From: Prevotella sp. UBA2746
GTDB taxonomy: Bacteria; Bacteroidota; Bacteroidia; Bacteroidales; Bacteroidaceae
Direction: 5' to 3'
DNA length: 22,512 nucleotides
Assembly: GCA_002353555.1 (NCBI GenBank)
Contig: DEJO01000020.1
Location: 1 to 22,512 of the forward strand
The translations under genes and the position numbers were made by a program. Within the stretch, counting starts at the first letter, position 1, and each line of letters starts with the position of its first letter. Under the pieces are notes generated by a model. The model saw nothing but the letters and a program-made list of their open reading frames with translations. It had not been told where the DNA came from and made no database searches. This document shows, one piece after another, positions 1 to 6,318 of this stretch.

Positions 1-2
1 CT

Positions 3-1139
3 ATTGCCATTGCGGTGTTGCCTCCTTTATATCTTTCCTTCACCTCAGGTCTATCGTTCCTCACCGCTTTCCCCACCTGGCTGTATCGTGCCCTGATGTT
101 CCTGGTGGTCAGCTGTCCTTGTGCATTAGTCATCAGTGTGCCCCTGACCTTCTTTGGCGGCATTGGAGGTGCTTCGCGGAAGGGTATTCTGGTGAAGGGT
201 GCCAACTATCTGGACCTCTTGGCAAAGGTGGATACCGTGGTGTTCGACAAGACAGGCACCCTGACGCACGGACGTTTTGCCGTAGAGGCCGTACATCCTC
301 ATACCAACCATATCTTGCACATGGCTGCCCATGTGGAGCACTTCACGACTCATCCCATTGGTGCAGCCCTGCGCGACGCCTTCCCCGATGAGGCTACCGA
401 TGGCTGCGAGGTGAGCGATGTGGAAGAGCTGCCTGGCAAGGGCATTCGAGCCAAAGTGGGACAGCAGTTGGTCTGTGTGGGTAATACGAAAATGATGGAT
501 GCTGTGGGTGCCAAGTGGCACGCCTGTGATGGTGATACGGGCACCATTATCCATGTGGCTGTTGATGGAGAATATGCAGGGCATATCCTCATCAACGATG
601 TGGTGAAAGAGGATAGTGAAGAGGCTATTGCTGTGTTGAAGGCACTGGGTGTGCAGAAAACCGTGATGCTGACAGGCGACCGCGAGGATGTAGCACAACG
701 GGTGGCTCGCCAGTTGCAACTGGACGAATACCATGCTGAACTGTTGCCTGCCGACAAGGTGCAACTGATGGAGAAACTGATTTCAGACAGGCATACAACA
801 GCTTTCGTGGGCGATGGTATCAATGATGCTCCCGTGTTGGCTCGTGCCGATGTGGGCATTGCTATGGGCGGACTGGGTAGTGATGCTGCCATAGAGGCTG
901 CTGACGTAGTGTTGATGGACGACCATCCCTCAAAGATTGCTACTGCCATCCGTATAGCCCGTCGTACACTGGCCATAGCCCGTCAGAACATAGCCTTTGC
1001 CATTGGTGTGAAGGTTGCCGTTCTGCTACTGGCTGTTGTCGGACTGGCTACCATGTGGCTCGCAGTCTTTGCCGATGTGGGTGTCACTGTCCTGGCTGTC
1101 CTGAACGCCATGAGGGCACTGAAAAACCCTTCAAGTTAG
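3..1139 (+). CDS. Heavy-metal-translocating P1B-type ATPase (Zn/Cd/Pb class), 3' part
   Basis: C-terminal part of a metal-exporting P-type ATPase; the frame is open to the left edge, so the N-terminal metal-binding domain and first membrane helices are missing. The visible protein has the CPC metal-binding membrane motif (SCPCAL), the phosphorylated aspartate in DKTGT, the HP signature (TTHPIG), the TGD hinge (MLTGDRED) and the Mg-binding GDGINDAP, in the family order. The last two helices carry a lysine (IGVKVAVLL) and the D-x-G pattern (FADVGVTVL), which in P1B-2 enzymes such as ZntA form the Zn/Cd/Pb site, so export of divalent zinc, cadmium or lead is more likely than copper. A strong terminator follows 23 bases after the stop. 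Family assignment is secure; metal specificity is inferred from these residues. Confidence 0.95.
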   Translation: MAIAVLPPLYLSFTSGLSFLTAFPTWLYRALMFLVVSCPCALVISVPLTFFGGIGGASRKGILVKGANYLDLLAKVDTVVFDKTGTLTHGRFAVEAVHPHTNHILHMAAHVEHFTTHPIGAALRDAFPDEATDGCEVSDVEELPGKGIRAKVGQQLVCVGNTKMMDAVGAKWHACDGDTGTIIHVAVDGEYAGHILINDVVKEDSEEAIAVLKALGVQKTVMLTGDREDVAQRVARQLQLDEYHAELLPADKVQLMEKLISDRHTTAFVGDGINDAPVLARADVGIAMGGLGSDAAIEAADVVLMDDHPSKIATAIRIARRTLAIARQNIAFAIGVKVAVLLLAVVGLATMWLAVFADVGVTVLAVLNAMRALKNPSS

Positions 1140-1161
1140 GAAGGCTTCTCGATTATTAAAA

Positions 1162-1211
1162 AAAAGCAGATTGCATATAACCGTTAACATGCGGATATGC
1201 AATCTGCTTTT
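1162..1211 (+). terminator. Intrinsic terminator after the metal ATPase
   Basis: A perfect 17-bp inverted repeat (1162-1178 and 1195-1211) encloses a 16-base loop. The right arm ends in TTTT and the left arm starts in an A-run, so it could act in both directions. It lies 23 bases after the ATPase stop codon. Confidence 0.8.
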
Positions 1212-1340
1212 GTATCTACTTCCATGCCATTGCTACGGCTCTGCTCTACCAGACTCTCTCTATTGACACACGGAAGAGTGTTTGCACAATGGTATGTACA
1301 TTATGCATATAAAGCAAATAAATCAGCCGCAATAACCGCA

Positions 1341-1380
1341 CTCAAATTTTTGGTAAACAGGCTCATTTTTTGGTAAACAA
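1341..1380. repeat. Short tandem repeat with TTTTTGGTAAACA core
   Basis: Two imperfect copies of about 20 bp lie head to tail, each reading CTCA, an A/T run, then TTTTTGGTAAACA. Such TGGTAAACA repeats look like the dispersed intergenic repeats of Prevotella; that link is from memory and not from a search. Confidence 0.6.
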
Positions 1381-1412
1381 ATTTGAAGCAAAGCAAGAAC
1401 GGAGCGCAAGAA

Positions 1413-1454
1413 GAATTGTCAATCACAACACCCCCTTTAGGGGGCTGGGGGGCT
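1413..1454. repeat. Dispersed C5/G5 repeat, copy A
   Basis: An AT-rich arm (GAATTGTCAATCACAAC) is followed by a G/C core of C5, TTTA, G5, CT, G6, CT at 1431-1454. The same core recurs at 8643-8666 inside nadE and at 9653-9677 between nadE and the DUF2027 gene, each time beside CAATTG-rich DNA. Confidence 0.8.
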
Positions 1455-1458
1455 AATT

Positions 1459-1490
1459 AAAAAAAGCCTCCCTTCGGGAAGGCTTTTTTC
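1459..1490 (-). terminator. Intrinsic terminator of the HU-like gene
   Basis: Read on the minus strand, the stem GCCTTCCC/GGGAGGC with a GAA loop is followed by seven T residues, directly after the HU-like stop codon at 1491. The opposite strand also ends in a T-run, so it is probably bidirectional. Confidence 0.85.
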
Positions 1491-1922
1491 TTAGGGTTCC
1501 TGCTCCTCCGGCTTGTCGTACCCCTCGTACTCAGCCACCTGAGCACCGGTGAGGAAGGTCTTTACGCGGGTGCCGTCAGCACTCACCTTCACCTCTGGCT
1601 GGAAGAGGACGTGCAGGCTCTTGACGTTCTGCGACGGAGTGAAAGCCTTGGCAGTCTCGGCAGGTGCGGTCTTCATGCCCACCTTGAACGAGCCGAAGCC
1701 ATCCAGCTTCACGCGGCGACCCTCCTGCAGTTCGTCGGTCATCACCTCCACCAGCTCGGTGAGCACAGCGATCACGTCCGACCGCTTGGCAGTACAGTTG
1801 CGCTGGATGCGGTCTGCCAGCTTCTGGAGGTTTGTCACTCCCGTCACGGCGACACGCCCGTACCACATGCCCTTCGTCGACGACTTCTCGTTCTTGTTCT
1901 GATACAGTTTGTAACGAATCAT
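1491..1922 (-). CDS. HU-related DNA-binding protein (long Bacteroidetes form)
   Basis: Predicted 143-residue nucleoid-type DNA-binding protein. After an N-terminal extension typical of the long Bacteroidetes HU relatives (MIRYKLYQNKNEKSS, then WYGRVAVTG), residues about 30-115 follow the HU/IHF fold: two helices (NLQKLADRIQRNCTAKRSDV, VLTELVEVMTDEL), the turn GRRVKLDGFGSFKVGM that leads into the DNA-binding arm, and the final strand LHVLFQPEVKV. The tail is acidic (EEQEP). The ATG at 1922 is chosen over an upstream alternative at 1982, because the added residues are hydrophobic and read through leader DNA. The gene is monocistronic with a strong terminator. It lies next to the R-M operon, but nothing ties the two together. 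I saw no consensus promoter. Confidence 0.88.
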   Translation of the reverse strand: MIRYKLYQNKNEKSSTKGMWYGRVAVTGVTNLQKLADRIQRNCTAKRSDVIAVLTELVEVMTDELQEGRRVKLDGFGSFKVGMKTAPAETAKAFTPSQNVKSLHVLFQPEVKVSADGTRVKTFLTGAQVAEYEGYDKPEEQEP

Positions 1923-1980
1923 AATGTAAAGAATTTTAGTGGTTAAAATAGTTATAGTAAGTAAAAGCCTTACCAAATAC

Positions 1981-2007
1981 AAAGCTCTCCTTCATCGGGA
2001 GGGCTTT
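1981..2007. other. Hairpin in the HU leader region
   Basis: Imperfect inverted repeat: AAAGCTCTCC (1981-1990) against GGAGGGCTTT (1998-2007). No T-run follows on either strand, so it is not a standard terminator. It may be part of the HU 5' leader or of a plus-strand transcript. Confidence 0.45.
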
Positions 2008-2057
2008 GTGTGTCGTTAAAGTGAAGATCACGCCTCGTAAACGGTGGTGTTATCCTG

Positions 2058-2093
2058 CCCCCTGCAAGCCACTTGGCTTGTGGGGGGATTTTT
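2058..2093 (+). terminator. Plus-strand terminator-like hairpin without an upstream gene
   Basis: A 13-bp stem (2058-2070 with 2075-2087, two G-T pairs) closed by a four-base loop is followed by ATTTTT on the plus strand. No plus-strand gene exists from 1140 to here, so it may end a small RNA or stop antisense transcription toward the R-M operon. On the minus strand no T-run follows. Confidence 0.55.
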
Positions 2094-2100
2094 ATGCATA

Positions 2101-2139
2101 GAAAAGCCGCACGATACTCCAGTATCATGCGGCAAAAAA
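2101..2139 (-). terminator. Terminator of the DpnII-type operon
   Basis: A 13-bp stem (2106-2118 with 2121-2133, one G-T pair) ends in TTTTC on the minus strand, about 70 bases after the stop codon of the last R-M gene. The plus-strand side is followed by an A-run, which gives a T-run on the minus strand before the stem. Confidence 0.7.
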
Positions 2140-2203
2140 CTTTGTGGTAAATAATAACAGCATCAGCTATAAAGACTAATGCCCGCATATAGCGATGTGT
2201 GTG

Positions 2204-3082
2204 TTAGAAAGGTAATTCAATTGAAGTCATAGGTTCTAGTACTCCGAACACATCTGTCTGAGTATCCTCAGCTTTCACAATATCTGGAATCTTATGGCGA
2301 TACGTGTAGAAGGTTTCGAGTTTTTCAAGTTCTTCTCGACGTTTCTTGCTGATGGCTGCAAATACCCCCTCCCTTTCAACCCCCAGGAAACGCCTATCCA
2401 AGAGGTTTGCAGCAATACCTGTAGTGCCGCTTCCTGCAAAGGGGTCAAGAATCCATGCACCAGGTTTTGTTGAGGCCATGATGATGCGAGAGAGCACACA
2501 CAGCGGTTTCTGCGTAGGATGCTTACCACAACGTTTTTCCCACGGAGCAATAGCGGGCAGATTCCAAACGTCGCGCATCTGTTTGTCGCCATTGATGTGC
2601 TTCATCAGCTCGTAGTTGTAATAATGTGCCACCTTTGGCGACTTCCGTGCCCAGATGATAAACTCTGTAGAATATGTGAAATAACGACATGAGATATTGG
2701 GCGGCGGATTGGTTTTGGCCCATGTTATCACGTTCAGAATCTTGTAGCCCAGCTGCGTCAGGCAATTAGCAACGGAGAAGATGTTGTGGTAGGTACCAGA
2801 AATCCATATTGTACCGTTATCCTTCAGTTTCTCCCTGCATAACGACAGCCACTTAAGGTTAAATTCGTTTATTTCCTCCTGAGACATACTTTTGTCCCAC
2901 TCGCCTTTATCTACGCATACCACCTTACCGCTCTGCACGCTGATACCGCCACTCGACAGGAAATAAGGAGGGTCGGCAAATATCATGTCGAACTTGAAGT
3001 TGAACTGCGGCAGCAACTCAAACGTGTCGCCACAGAGCAGATTAAAATCGTGGGTGGGAGATTTGTAATAGGGAGTAATCAT
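2204..3082 (-). CDS. DpnA-like adenine-N6 DNA methyltransferase (GATC, beta class)
   Basis: Second methylase of the DpnII-type operon, 292 residues. The catalytic DPPY (37-40) comes before the SAM-binding FAGSGT (215-220), which is the beta-class order, with the target-recognition part between. Stretches such as DMIFADPPYFLSSGGIS, WISGTYHNI, SCRYFTYSTE, HYYNYELM and GKHPTQKP closely resemble what I remember of pneumococcal DpnA, which methylates GATC adenine and also accepts single-stranded DNA, protecting incoming DNA during transformation. That single-strand activity here is inferred from the family. The ATG shares one base with the stop codon of the preceding gene (TAATG), so translation is probably coupled. 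It is the last gene of the operon. Confidence 0.93.
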   Translation of the reverse strand: MITPYYKSPTHDFNLLCGDTFELLPQFNFKFDMIFADPPYFLSSGGISVQSGKVVCVDKGEWDKSMSQEEINEFNLKWLSLCREKLKDNGTIWISGTYHNIFSVANCLTQLGYKILNVITWAKTNPPPNISCRYFTYSTEFIIWARKSPKVAHYYNYELMKHINGDKQMRDVWNLPAIAPWEKRCGKHPTQKPLCVLSRIIMASTKPGAWILDPFAGSGTTGIAANLLDRRFLGVEREGVFAAISKKRREELEKLETFYTYRHKIPDIVKAEDTQTDVFGVLEPMTSIELPF

Positions 3083-3609
3083 TAATGATAAGTTGCAGTT
3101 GATACAATTCTAAAAATGTCATTATGCTGTTTCAGTTGTTCTAATAATCTTTTGAACATATAAGCATCACTTCTGTTGGTCTTTTCTTGAATCATAAGGA
3201 GTTTGGCCAACAAGATTAAAAATTTCACACTGTATTCTCCATGATTTGCCAAAGCAGTATATTTAGCGGCCTCTGTGTTTACTTCTTCCAACAAAGTGTC
3301 TGTTCTCAATAAATGTGCTCGTTCCTCTTCTGTCGTTAAAGGCATTGTTCTATTCCACAATTCCAAGAAGAAGTCTAATAAACGGTCAGTAGTCCTATTA
3401 TCGCAATAATGTTTTATAAGTATATCGACAGCCCAATGGATATGTTTGGGAGTGCGTATTCTACTCCATACGCCATTCTCGAGTTGTCTATACTTAATCA
3501 GAATATCTAAATCAGATATAGTACCTTGGTAGATACCTATAATATATGAACCGTTAACACGGAATTCTGCAAGAAGTTCGTATCCCTTAATTTGCATTGA
3601 TGGAGTCAT
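3082..3609 (-). CDS. Protein of unknown function inside the DpnII-type operon
   Basis: A 175-residue protein that I do not recognise. It starts 4 bases after the endonuclease stop and overlaps the DpnA-like start by one base, so it is clearly co-translated with the restriction system. It has no signal peptide, membrane helix, nuclease, methylase or obvious helix-turn-helix motif. The N-terminal 45 residues look like beta-strands (YELLAEFRVNGSYIIGIYQG); the rest looks alpha-helical (HWAVDILIKHYC, RLLDFFLELW, VKFLILLAKLLMIQE, FKRLLEQLKQH). MQIKGYE at 3597 is a possible later start. Canonical DpnII loci have only two methylases and one nuclease. A role as an accessory or control subunit is inferred only from position. 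Confidence 0.85.
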   Translation of the reverse strand: MTPSMQIKGYELLAEFRVNGSYIIGIYQGTISDLDILIKYRQLENGVWSRIRTPKHIHWAVDILIKHYCDNRTTDRLLDFFLELWNRTMPLTTEEERAHLLRTDTLLEEVNTEAAKYTALANHGEYSVKFLILLAKLLMIQEKTNRSDAYMFKRLLEQLKQHNDIFRIVSTATYH

Positions 3610-3613
3610 ACTA

Positions 3614-4438
3614 TTACATTTTAATGATGTTTACAAAATCTTGAATATCAGTTAAGTTATAAATACTTGGGATGATGGAATACGCTTCCTGAAGTTTATT
3701 TCTTGCACTTTTCCATCCGATACCATCTGTAATCCAGACGAATTCAAATCCGGGAACAGAGTTTATCTTTGGGGCAATATCTGAATAAGAACGTGCAACC
3801 TCATTTAGTTTGCTGCCGCCACCACTATAGAAATTAACCTCTATAAGATAGTTTTTGTCTTTACCTTCAATAACAAAGTCGAAACGTTTCTCATCATCAC
3901 CAAGAACCTTTGTTATCTCAGGCCATTCGCTGGAATAAACCTCCTGACGATAACTAATGCAGTTCTTGTCAAGGATACGTGCCACCATACCTTCCATCAC
4001 ATGTCCGCTTCTATTTTTGCGAGCATTTGTGTCCAGCCCCGTTTCTATGCCAAAGACATAATCAACAAGGTCGTTTATTCTCTTTGATTGGAAAATCTCT
4101 GTCAATCCTGTATTGTCGAGGAATTCCATTACACCATCAACAGACTCAAACAATGTGTCAAGAACAACACAATTCCCCAGACTATCAAGGACTTTTTTCT
4201 TGCCCTCGCTACGAACAGCGATTAGTATGTCCATAACATTGAAAGCAGTCTTATCGCGTTTCCATATTGTTTCTACCGACTTTCGCATATCAGTAGAACC
4301 AATAAGGCTGTTCAGTATACAAAGACTTAGTTTAATATCTTCTACATTCTGTGAAATCTTATCAAAATCACAGAAGAAATCTAATGTCTGATTCGTCTCT
4401 TGAAGCTGAGACATGAACATGTTGAAATCTTTTGCCAT
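3614..4438 (-). CDS. DpnII-type restriction endonuclease (GATC)
   Basis: Type II restriction enzyme of the DpnII family, expected to cut unmethylated GATC; 274 residues, close to the roughly 288 of R.DpnII. Matching stretches remembered from R.DpnII include ILNSLIGS (41-48), LVDYV-GIETGLDTNARKNRSG (124-145), RFDFVI (185-190) and YLIEVNFYSGGGSKLNE-ARSY (197-218), then FVWITDGIGW. Asp187 and the Glu200-Val-Asn segment fit the PD-(D/E)xK active site of the family. The start MAKDFNMF at 4438 is preferred because R.DpnII begins at the matching place; the frame stays open to an ATG at 4531 inside the dam-like gene, but that would add residues read from a palindromic spacer. The gene has a low GC content. 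Confidence 0.95.
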   Translation of the reverse strand: MAKDFNMFMSQLQETNQTLDFFCDFDKISQNVEDIKLSLCILNSLIGSTDMRKSVETIWKRDKTAFNVMDILIAVRSEGKKKVLDSLGNCVVLDTLFESVDGVMEFLDNTGLTEIFQSKRINDLVDYVFGIETGLDTNARKNRSGHVMEGMVARILDKNCISYRQEVYSSEWPEITKVLGDDEKRFDFVIEGKDKNYLIEVNFYSGGGSKLNEVARSYSDIAPKINSVPGFEFVWITDGIGWKSARNKLQEAYSIIPSIYNLTDIQDFVNIIKM

Positions 4439-4452
4439 ACTCTTTTTATTTG

Positions 4453-4490
4453 TGGCGAATTCGCCATTTTTAATTGTATCGAATTCGATA
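4453..4490. promoter_or_regulatory. Twin palindromes before the endonuclease start
   Basis: Two perfect 14-bp palindromes, TGGCGAATTCGCCA (4453-4466) and TATCGAATTCGATA (4477-4490), share the core CGAATTCG with centres 24 bp apart. They fill the gap between the methylase stop (4494) and endonuclease start (4438). They could be operator sites for a dimeric regulator or RNA hairpins that lower expression of the nuclease; the function is inferred. Confidence 0.6.
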
Positions 4491-4493
4491 TAT

Positions 4494-5468
4494 TTAGTAA
4501 AAAGCATAAGCAGGTAAATCTTCTGCCGCATACATTGGTTCCATTTTCATTTCAGGATAATGGGCATTTGCTTTTGTGGCTTCATAATTATGAACCAGAA
4601 TCTCTGTCAGTTTTCCCCGCTTACTTGGATTCGAGTTAATACTGCGTGAGGCCCATACTCGTTCTATATGGTAAGCACCATAAAGCACATCAAAGAAATT
4701 GTCTTCTTCATTCTTGCCCTTGCAATCAGAGTTGCTAAGCATGAAATGAAAACCTGCCTCATTAACTCTGTCGCAATATTCTTTCAAACGAATCTGGGCA
4801 TCGTCGTTGAAGGCCTCTTTCGCATAATCATTAAAACTTGACGTGTCACTGAGAGGACGGTAAGGAGGATCGAAGTAAAAAAGCGTATTTCCCTGCGCAT
4901 AGCCAAAGGTTTTTTCAAAGTCGCCTGTCATAATCTCCACTCGTTGAAGTAACTCGCTATCCTTGCGGATAGTCGCAGGGTCACAAATCTGCGGATTAGT
5001 ATATTTACCAAACGGAACATTGAATAACCCTTTCTTGTTCACACGATAAAGCCCGTTGAAGCAGGTCCGATTGAGAAAAAAGAACTTTGTGGTGTTCTCT
5101 AATGCATCAAGATTCTTTTCGTTGTAGCGGTCACGAACTGCAAGAAAGAATGCCTTGCGCTTTTCTTCTGTTTGCAGCGCGTCATATTCATTCTGTATAT
5201 CCATCAAGGAGGCTATCAGCTCCTCCGGTCTATCCCTTACAGTACGATAACAGATTATCAAATCGGGGTTAACATCATTGATGACAGCATGGCGAATATT
5301 GGGGTATTGCTGCAACATATAGAAGAGCATGGCTCCTCCACCAACAAAGGGCTCAATATAGGTCACGTTATCCCAATTATCAAAGTCAGCTGGCAGTTGT
5401 GCATCCAGTTGTTCTATGAGTTGAGTCTTACCGCCCACCCACTTGATAAAAGGTTTTGCTTTTGCCAT
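4494..5468 (-). CDS. Dam/DpnM-like adenine-N6 DNA methyltransferase (GATC, alpha class)
   Basis: First gene of the R-M operon, 324 residues. It methylates adenine in GATC of double-stranded DNA and so protects the host from the DpnII-like enzyme. The motif order is that of the alpha class: FIKWVGGKTQL (7-17, motif X), YIEPFVGGGAMLFY (37-50, SAM site), the conserved FFFLNRTCFNGLYRVN (129-144) and the catalytic DPPY (200-203). The ATG at 5468 is chosen because MAKAKPFIKW is the normal family start. The alternative GTG at 5504 falls inside the -7 promoter box. A TAACTTTG box at 5502-5509 probably drives the whole operon, so the methylase is made before the nuclease. The only GATC in the operon lies in its DPPY codons (4868-4871). 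Confidence 0.95.
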   Translation of the reverse strand: MAKAKPFIKWVGGKTQLIEQLDAQLPADFDNWDNVTYIEPFVGGGAMLFYMLQQYPNIRHAVINDVNPDLIICYRTVRDRPEELIASLMDIQNEYDALQTEEKRKAFFLAVRDRYNEKNLDALENTTKFFFLNRTCFNGLYRVNKKGLFNVPFGKYTNPQICDPATIRKDSELLQRVEIMTGDFEKTFGYAQGNTLFYFDPPYRPLSDTSSFNDYAKEAFNDDAQIRLKEYCDRVNEAGFHFMLSNSDCKGKNEEDNFFDVLYGAYHIERVWASRSINSNPSKRGKLTEILVHNYEATKANAHYPEMKMEPMYAAEDLPAYAFY

Positions 5469-5501
5469 AGTCTTATTCGTGTATTTTGTTTTTCTCGCCC
5501 A

Positions 5502-5509
5502 CAAAGTTA
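5502..5509 (-). promoter_or_regulatory. Promoter -7 box of the R-M operon
   Basis: TAACTTTG on the minus strand matches the Bacteroidetes primary sigma -7 consensus TAnnTTTG, 33 bases before the dam-like ATG. I see no good -33 box at the usual 19-21 base distance. Confidence 0.6.
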
Positions 5510-5574
5510 CAAATAAATTCCGAGATAATTAAATATATTTTGAATTTATGTCCCCCAATAATATCCGCTCAATC

Positions 5575-5940
5575 CTACCATATCATTACGGAATACTCCA
5601 CATCGTCCTCGTCGGCAAATTCGTGCATGTGCATGTGAGAGGCTGAAGGATGGAAGTCTTTAGACAATGAGGAATAGGGGCGTGGCACCATTCCGTCGTC
5701 GTCGTCCTCGCCCAGATCCTCCATGTTCTGGCGTATTGCCTTCAGAATCTTCCTGTGGAGCGACGGGTTGCTCTCGGATATATAGTCGGAATCCAGCAGC
5801 TCGTTCTCGGCCTGCTCCATCCACTGGAGGTCTCGCTTGGCAGGACTCCATTCGAACGTGGTCTCGCCTGCCTCTTCGTAGCCAAAGACGCTGTAGGTTA
5901 TCTCTACGAATTCATAGTCATCGTATGGGTCGTTGTTCAT
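5575..5940 (-). CDS. Acidic hypothetical protein
   Basis: A 121-residue, strongly acidic protein that I do not recognise. The N-terminus is rich in Asp, Glu and Tyr (MNNDPYDDYEFVEITYSVFGYEE). A middle helical part (LQWMEQAENELL, LHRKILKAIRQNMEDL) is followed by an Asp run (GEDDDDG), a His-rich patch (SASHMHMHEF) and an acidic end. There is no signal peptide or membrane helix. Codon use is GC-richer than in the neighbouring R-M operon and resembles the housekeeping genes, which supports it as native and coding. No consensus promoter was found upstream, and it is not obviously linked to either neighbour. Confidence 0.6.
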   Translation of the reverse strand: MNNDPYDDYEFVEITYSVFGYEEAGETTFEWSPAKRDLQWMEQAENELLDSDYISESNPSLHRKILKAIRQNMEDLGEDDDDGMVPRPYSSLSKDFHPSASHMHMHEFADEDDVEYSVMIW

Positions 5941-6039
5941 CGTTGCATAGGTTAAAAGCCGCTATGTCGGGATGGTGGATTGTTTGTATTTAGCAAATAC
6001 ACCTCAACCTTAAAGATAGGCATTATGAAGCAAATAGGC

Positions 6040-6216
6040 TTAGCATAACGCCACCCTACCCAGTTTGTCGATGTCGAGGTTTACGCTGATAGCTGCACCT
6101 ATAGAAAAGAGCCGAATCTCCTCTTCGTATGCGTCACGATCAGGGGTGCCGACTTTTCCTATCAGCTTGTCCTTAGACTCTTCAAGTGTGATAAAATTCT
6201 TCTTGTCTATTATCAT
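6040..6216 (-). pseudogene. HigA-type antitoxin remnant lacking its helix-turn-helix
   Basis: This ORF of 58 codons from the ATG at 6216 reads like the two ends of a Bacteroidetes HigA/Xre antitoxin joined together. Residues 1-36 (MIIDKKNFITLEES, then IGKVGTPDRDAYEEEIRLFSIGAAI) match the conserved N-terminal part, and the last 15 residues (SVNLDIDKLGRVALC) match the usual C-terminus. The family, as I remember it, has about 100 residues with the DNA-binding helix-turn-helix between these parts; about 45 residues are absent here and the frame is kept. No HigB or RelE toxin gene is next to it. A consensus promoter box (6240-6247) remains. It could still be translated as a small protein. Confidence 0.6.
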
Positions 6217-6239
6217 CTTGTTATTTCGATATGACGGTG

Positions 6240-6247
6240 CAAAAATA
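6240..6247 (-). promoter_or_regulatory. Promoter -7 box of the antitoxin remnant
   Basis: TATTTTTG on the minus strand matches TAnnTTTG, 23 bases before the ATG at 6216. It abuts the inverted repeat at 6247-6280. Confidence 0.55.
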
Positions 6248-6280
6248 TCCAAAAGTTTCAATATACAGAAACTTTTGGAT
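6247..6280. terminator. 13-bp inverted repeat: queC terminator or antitoxin operator
   Basis: A perfect 13-bp inverted repeat (ATCCAAAAGTTTC at 6247-6259 with its complement at 6268-6280) has an 8-base loop. On the minus strand it is followed by ATTTTTG, so it can end transcription from queC, whose stop is at 6319. On the plus strand it is followed by GTTTTTT. Because it touches the antitoxin -7 box it could also be the operator once bound by the antitoxin. Confidence 0.65.
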
Positions 6281-6318
6281 GTTTTTTCTCGATTTAACTA
6301 TTTATTTTCCTAATCCCT

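Larger units (their letters stand above)
1140..1490. other. 351-bp non-coding region with repeats and two terminators
   Basis: I see no convincing gene here. The region holds the ATPase terminator (1162-1211), a tandem pair of about 20 bp sharing TTTTTGGTAAACA (1341-1360 and 1362-1380), one copy of the C5/G5 repeat (1413-1454) and the HU terminator (1459-1490). A plus-strand ORF of about 50 codons starting near 1225 runs through the direct repeats; its end is made of repeat DNA and I do not consider it a gene. Confidence 0.6.

Noticed and set aside
1225..1374. Plus-strand ORF of about 50 codons after the metal ATPase
   Set aside because: Its end is the translation of the TGGTAAACA repeats and it follows a terminator; no promoter box or family pattern.
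1970..2188. Minus-strand ORF of 72 codons between the HU and R-M genes
   Set aside because: It runs through three hairpins and overlaps the HU leader; its residues show no family pattern.
3614..4531. ATG at 4531 as start of the DpnII-like endonuclease
   Set aside because: It would add 31 residues read from the end of the methylase gene and the palindromic spacer; R.DpnII similarity begins at 4438.
4494..5504. GTG at 5504 as start of the dam-like methylase
   Set aside because: It falls inside the TAACTTTG promoter box; the ATG at 5468 begins with the conserved family N-terminus.
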